Shown here in pieces: positions 33,966-46,564 of a stretch of DNA of 64,000 nt (the stretch's first letter is position 1; the number at the start of each line of letters is the position of its first letter). Made by a program: the position numbers and the translations under genes. The stretch is from Azolla pinnata (lineage: Eukaryota; Streptophyta; Polypodiopsida; Salviniales; Salviniaceae). The notes under the pieces were generated by a model that worked only from the letters and a program-made list of their open reading frames with translations, was not told the origin of the DNA and made no database searches. The stretch covers positions 62,001 through 126,000 of the forward strand of contig JBBBWG010000002.1 in assembly GCA_037176905.1 (NCBI GenBank). Reading direction: 5' to 3'.

Positions 33966-36636
33966 GGCTTCTTCTCTGCACCAGGGCTCTGATCTCTCCG
34001 ATCCTCCTGCGTCTTTTCTGCTTCCGTCTGTGCGGGAGAGAAGCCGGACATGGCCGATCTGCAGAGATCGGTGCTCAAGGCACAAGGATCTGGCGATGGG
34101 AGCAAGGAAGCAGCAGGCGATGCAGAAGAATCATCTTCACCATCATCATCATCATCGTCATCTTCTTCTTCTTCTTCTTCTGCATCATCATCACAACCGC
34201 CATCGCCATCGCCATCGCCGCCGCCTCCAACATCAGGGCTGACTCTTACATCTTCCGATCATCGCTGACTCTCTCGGATTCCTCGCTCATTGCTGACTAG
34301 CGCCCGAGTCCTCTCCTCCTCCTCCTCTCTCCGATTCTCTCTCTCTCTCTCGGAAAGAGATCTCACAACAGTGACAAGAGCAGCAAAAGGGGAAAGCTCG
34401 AGAGGAGGAAGAGTCTGCAGACCATGGGCGAGAGAGGAATGGGCCCCAGATGCGAAGGAGTTCGTTGTGCATCGTGCAGAGTACACAGGTGCACGATGCA
34501 TCGATCTACATCTAAAATCCATATATTATCTGGGAAGAAGCTTCCCGATGCAGAAGAAGATCATTATCCCATGTGGGTATAGAGCACCTGCTCCGCTGGT
34601 ATCTACCAAAACCCTAAACCCGAAACCCTAAACCCTAATCCCTAATCCCTAAACACCTCAGAAAAGTGGTTCGATCCATGCTCCCCATCTTGGGAGGAAG
34701 AAGGGAGCTCAAAGTCCTACCTTTGATCCAAGGACCGGGAGAAGAAGCACAGGCAATCAATCAATCAATCAAGCAATCTCCTTTGGCGTCCCAATGTAGG
34801 GAATGGGAACTGAGAACCTTCCTTCGCGACAATGGCTATGGCTTAGAGCTGCCTGGAATCATTCCTCAGCCATGAGATTTAGGGCATGTGGGCATCAGCA
34901 TCTCGTTTTCTTGCGTAAACTGTTGCGGGATGCTTTCTTTCCTTCCTTCTTTCGTTCTTTCTTTCTTTCTTTCTCGAGCATTCAAATCAATCCATCACTG
35001 GCTTTTTCAGCAGGTGAGGAGAGCTTCATCGAATGTCAAACAAACAGAGATCCAGGCGCTTGTTTCTATGCATTTGTTTCCAGACTTCCAGGCAGCTGTT
35101 TCTGTGCTTGATAACAGTATGCGTTGATCCGGTGGAGGCATATGGCTCTTCGTTTGCAGAGCGACCATCAAACAGTAGCGGTTGTTGTTTGTTATTCGCA
35201 GGCGAAATTTCTTTAGCCCCATCTTAAAGTTGGGGGGATCTCTGAGCTGAACCTGAGGTGCTTCCAAAAAAATTTGCTGTTCATAGGCGCTCTTCCATAG
35301 TTTCTCCTGTCTTGATGATGATGGTGATGCTGTGGCTGATAGACAAACAATCTGGCAATGACCGCAAAGCATGCACGAATGCTTTACGCAGGTAAATCAC
35401 TCACTAGTAATGAATGGCAGCAAATATGAAGAGACATATATCCATCCATAGGATTGTTTGCATTCTCTGCTGGCTTTTCTAAAGGCAATGACATCAAAGC
35501 ATAATGCACAAATTCTTTATGCAGGTGGGTTCATGTTAGAGATCCAGCAATCACTCACTCACTAGTAATGGCAGCAGATATGAAGAGACACACATATATA
35601 TCCATCCATTTGATTGTTTGCGTTCTCTGATTGCTTTTCTAAAAACTCGGCCTTTTTTTTTGTGTGCTATCATATCAGGCAGGGAACCCAAATCACACTT
35701 TACAAGTAAGTGTAAACGGTTGATTCACATGACATGGGCAGTTCTAATTCGCCCCGATCTATATCTAGCTAGCTGTTCATTTGAGCATGATTGGTATAGC
35801 TAGCAGCTTAGCTTCACATTCGTGTCAAGTCAAAGCAATGCTTTCTACTAATGCAACTGGGGAGTCTCAGCCATGGTGCATGCACAATCAAACTGGCTAT
35901 GAGCCCTCCCAAATCACAAGCTTCCTGGATAGACCAATGCTGAAGTGATTCAACCAACTTTTTTGCATATGAAAATGTTAGCTGTCTAGCATGCAAATTC
36001 GGTGGAGCTTGATTTCTACATGTATTTGATTCGACCCTCGGTAAGGTTCTTCTAGACACCAGCTGCTCGCCTAGGTGAATTTTTTTCCATTTCTAAGATT
36101 GAAAAATAAACAAAATAAAAACCATTCCAATGTTGATTGTTGTCCATTCCAAATGTGTCGATGAATGGATCGATGCAAACTATGAATGAAACAATAATTT
36201 TGGTGCTTCCTAAAAAGTTTTGTACCCTGCAAATATTGCTACAAAGTTGAGAAGTTCTGTTTGATAACCATGGGCAGGCAGACATATTATGCACACTTCA
36301 ATATTTAACTTCAACTCACATCTTTGGAGATATCTCTCATACTCTTGATGACGAAGATAAAGACACTTAGAGGTAAATTCTGGTGCCATGTGAAGGACCG
36401 TTTCAAATGACCTGAAGATCCTCTCCTACATTCCCAGAGATTGTTGCAACAAAGCCATTATACCAGGAATGAGATTTCATGATAGATAGACAAACACAAA
36501 GTTATATAAGCTTGGAACACTGATTGACAAGCATAAAGTCATGATCTTTATGAAGTATATAAAACTTGGAGACGTACAGTACAGCATGCATCACAGATCT
36601 CTGCTCGATTCAGAGGCTGAAATATATCAATCGACT
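33966..36636. other. MYC-like gene upstream region and intergenic DNA
   Basis: Contains a CT-rich block (34300-34355; GA-rich on the gene strand), a short run of 'aaaccctaaaccctaatccc' telomere-like copies at about 34610-34655, and a (TTTC)n run near 34955-34973. Two related copies of 'tatccatccataggattgtttgc'-type sequence lie near 35438 and 35600, with 'aatcactcactagtaatg' nearby in both. No gene is recognised between 34300 and 36636. Confidence 0.5.
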
Positions 36637-38605
36637 TCACTGAACAGACATCGACAAAACTTGTTGTGCCAAAGCTGGAGTCTGTTGTAACAACTCCTTG
36701 AAGTTATTCTCCACCTCCTTCATCTGCCTCTGCAGATACTCTAATGATGCCTATGCTCATAGAAAAAACTGAAAATGAGCTCACAAAAAACATTCTACAA
36801 TCTACAATTTTTTTTTAAGCTTTTGAAACAGAAAAGGAAGGAAAAACCCCCACCAAAAATATGCCCACTAATTTCTTGGATATCTATAGAAATATTCTAC
36901 CCCATAAGTCTTCAAGATGATCAGATCATCCCTAAGTTCTCAAAAATAATTATCACCACAATTTCATACAGAGAGATGATCCCAGCCCCGATTAGGCTCC
37001 GTAAAACCACCACTTATCACCTTTACTTGTTAACACAAATTCATACCGCATGGAAATTATTGATAAACTCCTCCGAATACTTGCAAGATTTGTGCAAAAC
37101 GGACAACTGTGATAGTTTCAATCAATGTGACGGGGAGGAGGGAATAATAGATGGACCTGCAAAGTGTTGAGCGTGGTTTCACACTCCTTGCTCTTCGCTT
37201 GGTGTTCCTTGATTATGTCTTCCCTGGGCTCTAGAATAAACCTGCAAAGAACTCCTTAAAACTGTTAAAATTTGATACCTTGAAGATGATCCATAAACTA
37301 GGCAAGATGAGGAAGATATCAACGATCCGAACAAGCAACATACTCACGTTCTTCCTGCATCAAAACACATACAACATTGCATTTCTTTTCAAAAATATGG
37401 AAGACCAGCAACAACAACCAAAAACGAAAAAACGTGTTCAATTAGTTTCAGCTCAACCCGCATAGTTCCCAACCTTCAAATTGTCTTAGGCTTCGTGTTG
37501 TACCCAATTAGAATTACGACTATAGCCTTTCTATTTGCACTAGTAATTTTGTTTCAACCCCGAAAGATGCACATAAACATGATTTATGCATGCGCACATA
37601 CAGACACATACACCTCTACAGAAGATATGCATACATAAAATACATGCATCAAGAAATAGGAAATACAAGTGTAAGGTTGAGCATATTTCCAGAATTCGAT
37701 AAAAAATCTCTGTATTTGGTTATGAACACTCAACAAAAGCATTCTATATCTGTGTAACCCTGTTCTCGCCTGCTGTTTTTTTGTAGCCTTTAAGATATCT
37801 CAAGTTTTCAAGAGCCCACAATTTCCACATTGACATGTATGTGGACATGATACGGTCAAATCACAGAAAGGCATACATACATAGAGACATGTGTATGTAA
37901 ACACGTATACTTGAAATAATATGGAAGCACACGCTATAATGCATCCTATATCACAATGTAACCCTACTAAAATATGCACATCTAAACATGTTCTGAAGCG
38001 ATACAAAATATGCAAATGTATGGTGCAGCATGCATGCATGCCTTATTCCGGTTTGAGCGTATGTTCTTTACATTTTCACGGTGTACATCTTGAGGTAGGA
38101 ACTTACCGACAGATTTATAGGTATTTCCCTCGGATAACCGTTCAAGCTCCTCAAGGGTAAGGATTGTGCGTTTCTTCTCCGCTTCTTTACTCCTGATCTG
38201 CATCTGAACCTACATCACATCCATCCACACAGAAAAGATAAATGGACAGTACACTAACCGAGAAAAGAAGACCACAAAGCAAGAAATTTTTTTTTGTGAT
38301 TTATACATATGAATGTGCATAGCCAGCACAGTTAACTTATGACCTGCTTGAGCTTTCCCGTGGTTTCCACTAATCTCGATTGAAGCTCCAGGAAAGCCTA
38401 AAAAAAAAGCAATACAAACCAGACATGACCATGAGACGAAGATGAAGAAGAAGATGAAGAAGAAGAAGAAGAAGAAGAAGAAGAAGATGGAAATGGAGAT
38501 GAGAAATGGAGCAGCAAATTTGCATTTTGGGGTGCTTAGGGATGGGAAAGACTGCAAGAGAGCATGGGGTAAGTAAGTACCTACCTCCTTATTGATTTCT
38601 GCCAT
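36637..38605 (-). CDS. PFD1: Prefoldin subunit 1 (beta-type)
   Basis: Minus-strand exons 38605..38585, 38397..38344, 38209..38107, 37354..37348, 37241..37157, 36750..36637; 127 aa. It is a component of the hexameric prefoldin chaperone that delivers unfolded actin and tubulin to the CCT chaperonin in the cytosol. The sequence reads MAEINKE, AFLELQSRLVETTGKLKQ, VQMQIRSKEAEKKRTILTLE, then 'LERLSEGNTYKSVGRTFILE' and the second coiled-coil arm 'ASLEYLQRQMKEVENNFKEL' ending in ALAQQVLSMSVQ. This two-helix coiled coil with a central beta hairpin is typical of the beta class, and the length equals the family's. Exon 4 is only 7 nt (GAAGAAC) and supplies G-R-T at the hairpin. Skipping it would shift the frame into an early stop. 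A (GAA)n tract lies in intron 1, and (GA)n lies about 65-115 bp upstream of the ATG. Confidence 0.93.
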
Positions 38606-38673
38606 GACTCCAGTTAACCTCGGTTGGGTTGCAAGAAACAGATGGAGAGCTGGTAGAAGAAAGAAGGCTCTGT

Positions 38674-38724
<51 letters not shown>

Positions 38725-39790
38725 TTGCTGGAAACTTATTTCAGAGGATACCCCCAAAGGGCTCTTTGGACATGGAAGCTTCATAAATGAAAACACTGCA
38801 AAGAAGGGAGGGAGGGAGACAGATTCTTATGTATAAATTGCGAGAGACGAGAGACGCTTACGCGGGTTCTGTAAACTCTGCTTCTTCGATGATGATGATG
38901 AGGATGATGATGATATCAACCCATGATTAAATCGGTCGTTTTGTTGCGCATTATCATTACATCGACTGGTTAATCGGTCGATTAACGGACCGACTAATTT
39001 GATCAGGCAAAAATGGCGCAGAGATAATGGATAATCGCAAATTTTGACTGTTCTAGCCTTGTGTCTATATAGAGAGTTTGCGCTTGTAGACAATGTTCGC
39101 ATATAGTGTGTGTCTTGTCTGTGTCAAGAAAGGCTATTTAGGGGGGATTCCGAGAGCAAGTGCTTGCGTGCAATGCTTGTGTATATGTATACGATTGTGC
39201 GTTTCTTTTGCTAAGCATGATTCCGTCGAGGGACATCGAGACATGTTTTTAACACAGGTCAAAATGCTCAAGCCTTCCACGATATGTACACGAGGGGAAA
39301 AAAAAAGTCTTGAGCTCAATTCTCCTCACATTCAAAAGGTAGATATATACAGCACCGAATTGATGTAATCTTAATGAACTGGAAGCAAATACTTCCTGTT
39401 AGTTGAATATCTTGATGTATAGGTATCATGTCGGTTTTTTGGGCAATAGATTTGGGATTCAAAGCGAAAGCGCTGTGTTCCTGCGCATCGCCCTCCTGCA
39501 AGAAGTGACTCATTGTTCTTTGAGTAAAAATTGAGCAGGATTTCATATCATACAATGAATGCTCGATCTGCCTGATCTATATGAAGCCCAGGTCAAGAAA
39601 GCCAATTTGGTCATGTTTGTTGATGTAGGAACGGTTGCATGAAATATTGCTGAAAAGTCTGCACATAATGCACGCAATACCGATACATTGAATATTGTAA
39701 GATTCAATTGGTCTAACAACATTCAGAGATCTAACTTCTGAGGTTTATTTAACATTGCCCAACAAAACACAAGGATTCGAGACAAAAGAA
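38606..39790. other. PFD1 upstream region / GOS12 3' flank
   Basis: (GA)n at 38678-38720 and (ATG)n-like 'gatgatgatgatgagg' near 38888-38910. No gene is recognised. Confidence 0.55.
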
Positions 39791-42733
39791 TCATTTCGAT
39801 AACCAATATATTATAAGAAAGAGTGTGCAAACAGCAATCACAGCTGATAGAATGATGGTATCCTTCGACTTCTTTCGCTTTATAGCACCTGGAGTGAAAC
39901 AATTAGCTTCGGTTACATTTCTAAAGGTATAATCTAGAATTGTTGAGCATATAAGTTGTGACTGATTAATAAAAAAAATCAATAATGTCAGTCTAGCGAA
40001 ATCGTTTATAGAACAAATGCACATAAAATGACAAGAAAAAGCTCTGTTTGCATCACAAATACAATCACAATTAGAATTGCACGTATGATTTGTGACTTAT
40101 GACTTAAATTGATAAAACATGTAAATAGCTGAAGTTACATGCAACAAGATTATATGATAATTTCACCACAATCGAATGATAAAAATCTATAATTGCACGA
40201 ATATTTGGAAAGGGTAGATTATAGCATTTTCTAGAATTGGACATATAACTTGTGAGTTTACTGACTTACCCAATATGCCACGGATTGCAGGGAATTGATC
40301 ACCTAAATGCTTGAGTCTCCCTTGTATATCTACAAATATGTTCCTCTGTGATAACAAGGCTCCTCTTGTTGCGTGTGCTTGGTTAATTACCTCATCTAAC
40401 TGAGAATATATACATCCAAAACCGTGTTACAAACAACTAGGTGGATAATGTCGGGGGATTTCAGTAAATGTATTACCTGATTGATGTTTCCGTAAATAGC
40501 TGATCTCTCCCTCAACAAGCTTGCCTCTGGTGACAAGGTTCCTGACGCCTACCAGATACAGAAAATGCAATAAGAATCTAGTGATAATGTGAACGTCATA
40601 CAATTGTCAAGCACTGTAATAATACCTTATTGACAGTAACATCATCCCGAGATGATCTTAGAAGTTCTGCATGCTCTCGGATAGACTGGATGTTGCCTCG
40701 TGTTCTCTTAAACTCCTGTGGCAGGTTTAAATGCAAATCTCTATCTTTTCCTCTCACCCTTGAATCTAACTTCAATGTATTATTCGGTGAAAGTTCAGAC
40801 CAAGAGCGATATACTAAAACCTCAACCCTCTGTATTAGCCAATTTTCTATGATAGAGAGGTATTTTCGTGCATGGTATTATTCTTAACCTATATGACAGT
40901 AACCATGAAGTGTATTCTATGAAATTGCCTGGTGAAGGACACAAATGAAGAAGCTTCTTTGATTTATCATTCTAGAGACGGAGAAAATATTGTAATTCCT
41001 GTAAAAATTTAGCTCTAACCAACCAAAAGTATAACCTGATTAAACTCGTGAAGGATATCCCTATGTCGTGCAAGCTTTTGTGTCACTGATGTAGTTGTAG
41101 CTCCTTCTGATGTGATCCGACCCATGGCATCATTAACAGCAAGTAGCTTCTTCAGCAAGGAATCTATTTCAGCTTCCATAGACTTCCATGAGTCATCAGG
41201 TGCAGATCGTCTGTCCTTATATCCTGCATATCAAAGAGGAACTTGGTAAATCATGTTTCACAGTCATGTTTCACCTACATGTGGTTTTAGGTTTCCAAAT
41301 AAGAGGGCTTCAGCCTACAACAGAATATATTTAAGACTCTAATCACATCCTGCGAGATATATATAAGATTCTAAGAAGATTAAATGTTAAAAATTCCAAG
41401 AGATCATGATAACAGTGACCTGTAGTGTCTCGTAACAATGAAGTGCAGGAGAAATAGATAAAGAATATGTTCCAGCTTAAGTAAACTACAAGATGGTCAA
41501 TTGCACATTTACAGAATTAATGCATTCTCAACTAGCACGGGATATCCTGTACATAAATGGCTGATGGCAATCAGCTTCAGATCGTCTCCTGTATCCAAGA
41601 AACGTGCAGAATTTAAAATGATAGCTTCAAAGGCCATCATTTGATTCTCTCGTAAGAGCATGCCATGAACAATGCAAACATAATTCCAGCTAAACAATAC
41701 CAATGTGTCCATTATTTTCCAAATTCTATAGATGTCCAAATCCATGACTACAAATTATGAAAAGAAATACATACATCATGCAAGGCTGTGTCACTGAAGT
41801 GAAGTATATCAGAGGCATCACAAGAGAGGGAAAAAAGGTCTTCACTGCTAAGATTAACGTTGTTAATTAGCAGCTGAATAGTAAAATTTCCAATAAACTC
41901 TTTTTCTTCACAAGCTTTAACATCGTTTTATTCATCATTGTTCACAGTTCTAACAATATTGCTGCCAGACGCATATAATCTATAATGAAAAAACAGAATG
42001 TTGTTATTCTTGGTCTTTTATCAAGCTTCTCAGTTGAATCGCAGCTTCAACAAGCTTTACAGATGAAGCAACAATAGTGACATAAACCAATTCACTAGCA
42101 AAAGGTTACCAGAAAAAAAGCTGATTTTTCTTCACAAAGATTAGCAGATTAAAAGCTTCTTCTACTTTTTCTATCCTTCTTCACCAATCAATTGATCAAG
42201 TTTAAAATCTAAGACAGACGAGTGCTATGTGAAGGCACAAAAGACACAATTCAAGATCTTTGATTCTTCGCTATGCTTAAGATAGACGATTTTTCTCCAA
42301 TCTTCTTAGTTTTTGTAAAAAGGGTCCCAGATGGCGTACAAGAATGCTACTTTAACAATTCGAAAAGATACAATCTACAGGAAGAAAGAAAAAAACCAAA
42401 GATTTCCTCCGTTCGTTTCTTGTTCATCCAACTGTGAAACTGATTCCAAAAGGAAAGCAGAGGAAAGCACATGAGAGAAGATTCCCTGCTTTATCCACAT
42501 TGATCTTGTCCATCATACAAATCAAGTGGCAAATCCCACTACTACCAAAGATTGGAAAAAATCAGTAAATGCATGGAGGGAGGGAGGGAGAAAGAGGGAG
42601 TGAGCGAGAGTTAAGACTCACCGCCATTCACAAGAGTAGAGGAAAGCTTGGCGTAGGAGGAGAGCTTGAGATCGAGATCACTTTCTAGCTTTCTGGCGTC
42701 TCGACGGAGCTCTTCCCAAGCTGAGATTTCCAT
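39791..42733 (-). CDS. GOS12: Golgi SNAP receptor GOS12 (Qb-SNARE, GS28/GOS1 family)
   Basis: Minus-strand exons 42733..42622, 41223..41036, 40715..40626, 40548..40477, 40399..40270, 39888..39791; 229 aa, phases consistent throughout. GS28/GOS1 SNAREs act in ER-Golgi and intra-Golgi vesicle fusion. The N-terminal helical region begins MEISAWEELRRDARKLE. 'SVTQKLARHRDILHEF', then EFKRTRGNIQSIREHAELL, are hallmarks of the family. The SNARE motif spans about 155-205 (NINQLDEVINQAHATRGALL), with a Gln in 'LLSQRNIF' as the likely zero-layer residue. 'HLGDQFPAIRGILG' and the basic 'AIKRKKSKDT' precede a single C-terminal anchor (IILSAVIAVCTLFLIIYWLS). The length is close to the Arabidopsis protein. 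Intron 1 is about 1.4 kb. The promoter side carries (GA)n and a tetranucleotide array. Confidence 0.95.
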
Positions 42734-42848
42734 CGCACCGGCTGCAACAGGTCGTCGTGCCTACAGATCTAAATCATGCAGGCGGAGGAGCATCGAAATA
42801 CGCTCGCCGTCGCCATCGCCATCGTGTTTGCTGTCTCTTCCGCAAGCG

Positions 42849-42849
<1 letters not shown>

Positions 42850-42893
<44 letters not shown>

Positions 42894-42898
42894 CGATC
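42850..42898. repeat. (CT)n microsatellite upstream of GOS12
   Basis: An uninterrupted CT run of about 40 bp followed by 'gatcgatcga', about 120-165 bp upstream of the GOS12 ATG. The gene strand reads (GA)n. Confidence 0.95.
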
Positions 42899-42944
42899 GA
42901 GGGGCAATTCCGTAAATAACCAAAACCACCCGAAATAAATAAAA

Positions 42945-43240
42945 TGTATGCATGCATGTATGTATGTATGTGCGTATGCATGCATGCATGCATGTATGTT
43001 TGTGTGCATGCATGCATGCATGCATGTTTGTGTGTATGCATGCATGCATGCATGTGTGTTTGTGTGTATGCATGCACGCATGTATGTATATTTATGTGTA
43101 TGCATGCATGCATGTATGTGTGCTTGTGTGTATGCATGCATGCATGCATGCGTGCGTATGCATGCATGCATGTATGTGTGCGTATGCATGCATGCATGCA
43201 TGTATGTGTGCGTATGCATGCATGCATGTATGTATGCATG
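42945..43240. repeat. (ATGC/ATGT)n tetranucleotide array
   Basis: About 300 bp of atgc, atgt and gtgt tetramers. All six frames are open over long stretches and encode only Met/His/Ala/Cys runs, which is a repeat artefact. Confidence 0.95.
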
Positions 43241-44158
43241 AAGGATGGAAGGAACTGAAGGGTTTATGTCCGATATCGGATCTGCAGATTCGGAGAAAAG
43301 AGTCTTCAATGGACTGGAACATGCGCTGTAGCAGATCGGGCGATTTTACATAGTCAGAACTTGTCTCGAGCCGAGAACATCCTTGACGAGAACAGTGGCG
43401 AGGTTCGACATGTGCTCGCCCAGAATTAATCTGCCTCGATCCGACTAGCACGACGCCTGCTCGAGCTGCACAGGCTTCGGATCCGATCGAGAGGGTTAAT
43501 TAATTGATTAAAACCTTGCAAATCATCCCTTAATCGTCTGCTCCTCGATGTACGCAACGGTCGCCATATTCTCTGATGCATGTGGCCCATCAAGCCCAAA
43601 ACGACTCGATTCATGCAGAGCTGCGGCCAAGAACATCAAGCTGCATACAGTGAAGCATATCTTCTGATATCCCGGTGGGGGCACGATGCCTACTTGTAAG
43701 AACAACCCAACACGCTTACAACACATTGAAGAGCCCAGAACAACTAGCCAAGCCCGGTGTTCTGCATTGTGGGCATCGGCACTAGCACTGGCTTTTTTGA
43801 TATATGGTCTTATGCCTGCGCGACCGAGAGAGCCCTTTCCTGTCGAACATCTCGATCAATTAGCTCAAGTCTTCGATGTTTTCATTAGATTGATCGGGTG
43901 TTCTGGGGAAAACTAATAGAAACCAGTTGCAAGATCCACATGAAAAGAATCGATCACACTGAGCGCTTCTTCTGTTTCGCCTGACGCTCACCGATTCAGC
44001 GCTTCGTATCGAGGGCTAGTCACAATGTAAAAATTACAAGCTGTCTACGTCGACACCGATCGGACAAGAAGCTTTTACTCGATCACCGAGATTTTCTCTG
44101 ATGTCGCTTCGCATCGAGGCATTGTCAGCTCAATTGATTGACAAACGCGCGAGACATT
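43241..44158. other. Intergenic, no gene recognised
   Basis: Unique-looking sequence between the tetranucleotide array and the third PPR gene. Small open frames lack family signatures. Confidence 0.5.
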
Positions 44159-46564
44159 TCAGTTTTGCATCGTCGTCACCTTTCTTTCCATCCTGAGAGC
44201 TTCGATTCGCATCGCTTCGTTCCGCAGGCCACATTCCAAATACACGTTCGTCATGCACACGTATGCAGCTTCGCAATCCACATCCAACCGCACCATGCGT
44301 TCAAACGCAGCTCTGGCGAGCTCGACGTCGCCCCGCGCTCTGCACGAGCGCAGCAACGAGGCCCACGCCGGGAAATGGTCGGGGTCGGGCATCTTTCTAA
44401 TTATAGCCGCGACTTTCCCGAATTGGCCAGCTCGGCCGAAAAGGTCGAGCATGCAAGTGTAGTGCTCCGCGGTCGCGACGACCCCATGACCCGAGCTCAT
44501 CTTCTCAAAATACATTTGGCCCTTCTCGACGAGACCCGAATGACTACACGAGCTGAGCACGATCGCATACGTGATGCAACTCGGCTTGATACCCCCTTCG
44601 ATCATCCGGTCGAACAGCTCCACAACCATCTTGTCCTGCCCGCGTCGAGCATACCCAGCTATCAATGCAGTCCAAGAGGCTTCATCTTGAACCACCAGCT
44701 CGTCGAAGATGTCATGTGCTTCCTCAGGTGCCCCGCATTTCGCGTACAAATCCACTATCGCGGTCTCGATCAGGGCCTCTCTCTCCGTCGATCCTTCCCC
44801 TCTCTCGATCCGCGCATGTATCGCTTTGCCTCTTCCGATCGCAGCTACGCTTGCGCACGCTTTCAGTGCGCAGATCGTCGTGAGCGCATCTGGAAACAGG
44901 CCTTCTTGCTCCATCTTGCCGAAGCACTCGAGCGCATCTTCGCCTCGTCCAGCGTGGGCATATCCCGACATCAGCGAGTTCCACGAGATCGCGTCTCGAA
45001 TCGGGAGGCTCCCAAACACTCGCCGCGCCTTTGCCAGCACGCCGCACCCCGCATACATGTCCAACAACGCGTTGGAAAGCACAAGATTCCGCGATAGCGC
45101 TTCCTCGGCGACGATCCTCGCATGCAGCTTCTCGCCTTTGCTCGATGCTCCTGAGAAGCCGCAAGCTTTCAAGGCGCATACCATTGTAAACCCGTTCGGG
45201 CAGACGCCCTCGCATTGCATCCTCTCAAAGCAATCGAATGTCTCTTCGTTATGTTCCTGTTCTGCATAAACAGCCATAAGCGCCGTCCAAGTGACCACAT
45301 CCCGGAGAAGAAGGCGGTGAAACATTTCGCATGCTTCTCCAAAGGCGCCACATTGAGCATACATATCCACTAATGAGGTGCCGAGGACAGCGTCGCTCTC
45401 CAGCAAATCCTCTTCCACTATTTGGCCATGCACTTCTTTTCCCGTCTCCAGCGCTCCGATGCATCCACAAGCTTTCAGCGTGAGAGCATAGGTGAATGGG
45501 TCTGGATACAGACCTTCGTAGCGCATCATTTCAAAGTAGCACATCGCTTCTTCGCCACGCCGTTGATCGACATATCCGGAAATCAGTGCATTCCAAGTTA
45601 CCACATCATGAATCAAAAGCTCATCAAACGCTCGTTGTGCACGGGCGAGTGCACCTGATTTAGCATACATCTCGATCAGTGCATTTCCGATCGAGCTATG
45701 TTTCCCACCTCGCAACCCATCATTTACGACCATTGCGTGTATTTTTAGACTCTTGTTGTTAGATCTACTACAGGCCTTCAAGATGCATGTGAAAGAAATT
45801 TCGTTCGGCGCAAGACTCTCACACTGCATCCGTTCAAAACAGTCAAACGCTTCGTAAATGTGGTCATGCTGGACATATCCTACTACAAGTGCAGTCCAGA
45901 GAACCACATCATGGACCAAAATCTCATTGAAAATAACTAGTGCTTTTGCAAATATGCCACATTTTGCGTACATATCCACCAATGCAGTTCCGATCAAAAC
46001 ATTTCCTTTCATCGATCCATCTTTTACAATCTCTGCATGTATTTGCTCCCCTTTGTCGAGTGCCCCTATGCTTCCACAGGCCTTTAAGATGCAGAGAAAA
46101 GTGACTTCGTTTGGAGGTATACCATGCCATAGCATCTGTTCATAATACATTAGCGCAACTCCGCCATGCCCACATCTGGCATATCCTGATATCAACGCGG
46201 TCCATGAGACTACGTCTCGAGCACGAAGATGATCAAAAACTTCCTGAGCTTTCACGAGACATCCGCATTTTGCATACATGTTGATTAGCATGCTGCCAAC
46301 ATGAGCATCATCTCTGCCAAACAGCCCACTTTCAAGAATAGTAGCATGTACCTTGATACCCTTTTCCAGGTCTTTCTGTTTACCGCAAACCTTGAGCAAT
46401 CCCATAAGCCTGCCATAATCGTCTACTCCTCGATGATCCCGATGGTATAGATTCAACAAGCTTTGTACTCCTCCTCCGTAAATCGGCCCCTTTCCCTTTC
46501 TTCTCTTTCCTTCTTGATGCTCTCCTGTGCTCCTTGTTCTTCTCCAAAGCAAGCGCTTCTGCAT
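44159..46564 (-). CDS. Pentatricopeptide repeat (PPR) protein, about 801 aa
   Basis: A single exon from ATG 46564 (MQKRLLWRRTRSTGEH) to TGA 44159. The frame is open further upstream, but there is no other ATG. The basic N-terminus suits an organelle transit peptide. Then come 'LMGLLKVCGKQKDLEKGIKV' and an array of 35-residue repeats with INMYAKCGCLVKAQEVFDHL and VVSWTALISGYARCG marks. The array ends in 'YVCMTNVYLECGLRNEAMRI' and a short tail (ALRMERKVTTMQN) without E+/DYW domains. The coding strand is notably GC-rich toward the 3' half (44200-45400), with CpG-rich codons, whereas the 5' half is closer to neighbouring AT content. Long opposite-strand open frames here are shadows. By family it binds organelle RNA; the target is unknown. 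Confidence 0.9.
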   Translation of the reverse strand: MQKRLLWRRTRSTGEHQEGKRRKGKGPIYGGGVQSLLNLYHRDHRGVDDYGRLMGLLKVCGKQKDLEKGIKVHATILESGLFGRDDAHVGSMLINMYAKCGCLVKAQEVFDHLRARDVVSWTALISGYARCGHGGVALMYYEQMLWHGIPPNEVTFLCILKACGSIGALDKGEQIHAEIVKDGSMKGNVLIGTALVDMYAKCGIFAKALVIFNEILVHDVVLWTALVVGYVQHDHIYEAFDCFERMQCESLAPNEISFTCILKACSRSNNKSLKIHAMVVNDGLRGGKHSSIGNALIEMYAKSGALARAQRAFDELLIHDVVTWNALISGYVDQRRGEEAMCYFEMMRYEGLYPDPFTYALTLKACGCIGALETGKEVHGQIVEEDLLESDAVLGTSLVDMYAQCGAFGEACEMFHRLLLRDVVTWTALMAVYAEQEHNEETFDCFERMQCEGVCPNGFTMVCALKACGFSGASSKGEKLHARIVAEEALSRNLVLSNALLDMYAGCGVLAKARRVFGSLPIRDAISWNSLMSGYAHAGRGEDALECFGKMEQEGLFPDALTTICALKACASVAAIGRGKAIHARIERGEGSTEREALIETAIVDLYAKCGAPEEAHDIFDELVVQDEASWTALIAGYARRGQDKMVVELFDRMIEGGIKPSCITYAIVLSSCSHSGLVEKGQMYFEKMSSGHGVVATAEHYTCMLDLFGRAGQFGKVAAIIRKMPDPDHFPAWASLLRSCRARGDVELARAAFERMVRLDVDCEAAYVCMTNVYLECGLRNEAMRIEALRMERKVTTMQN

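Noticed and set aside
42944-43353. Cys/Met/His-rich open frames in all frames
   Set aside because: These are artefacts of a stop-free tetranucleotide repeat.
44138-45269. Plus-strand open frames up to 319 codons opposite the third PPR gene
   Set aside because: Shadows in GC-rich coding sequence; the PPR signature is on the minus strand.
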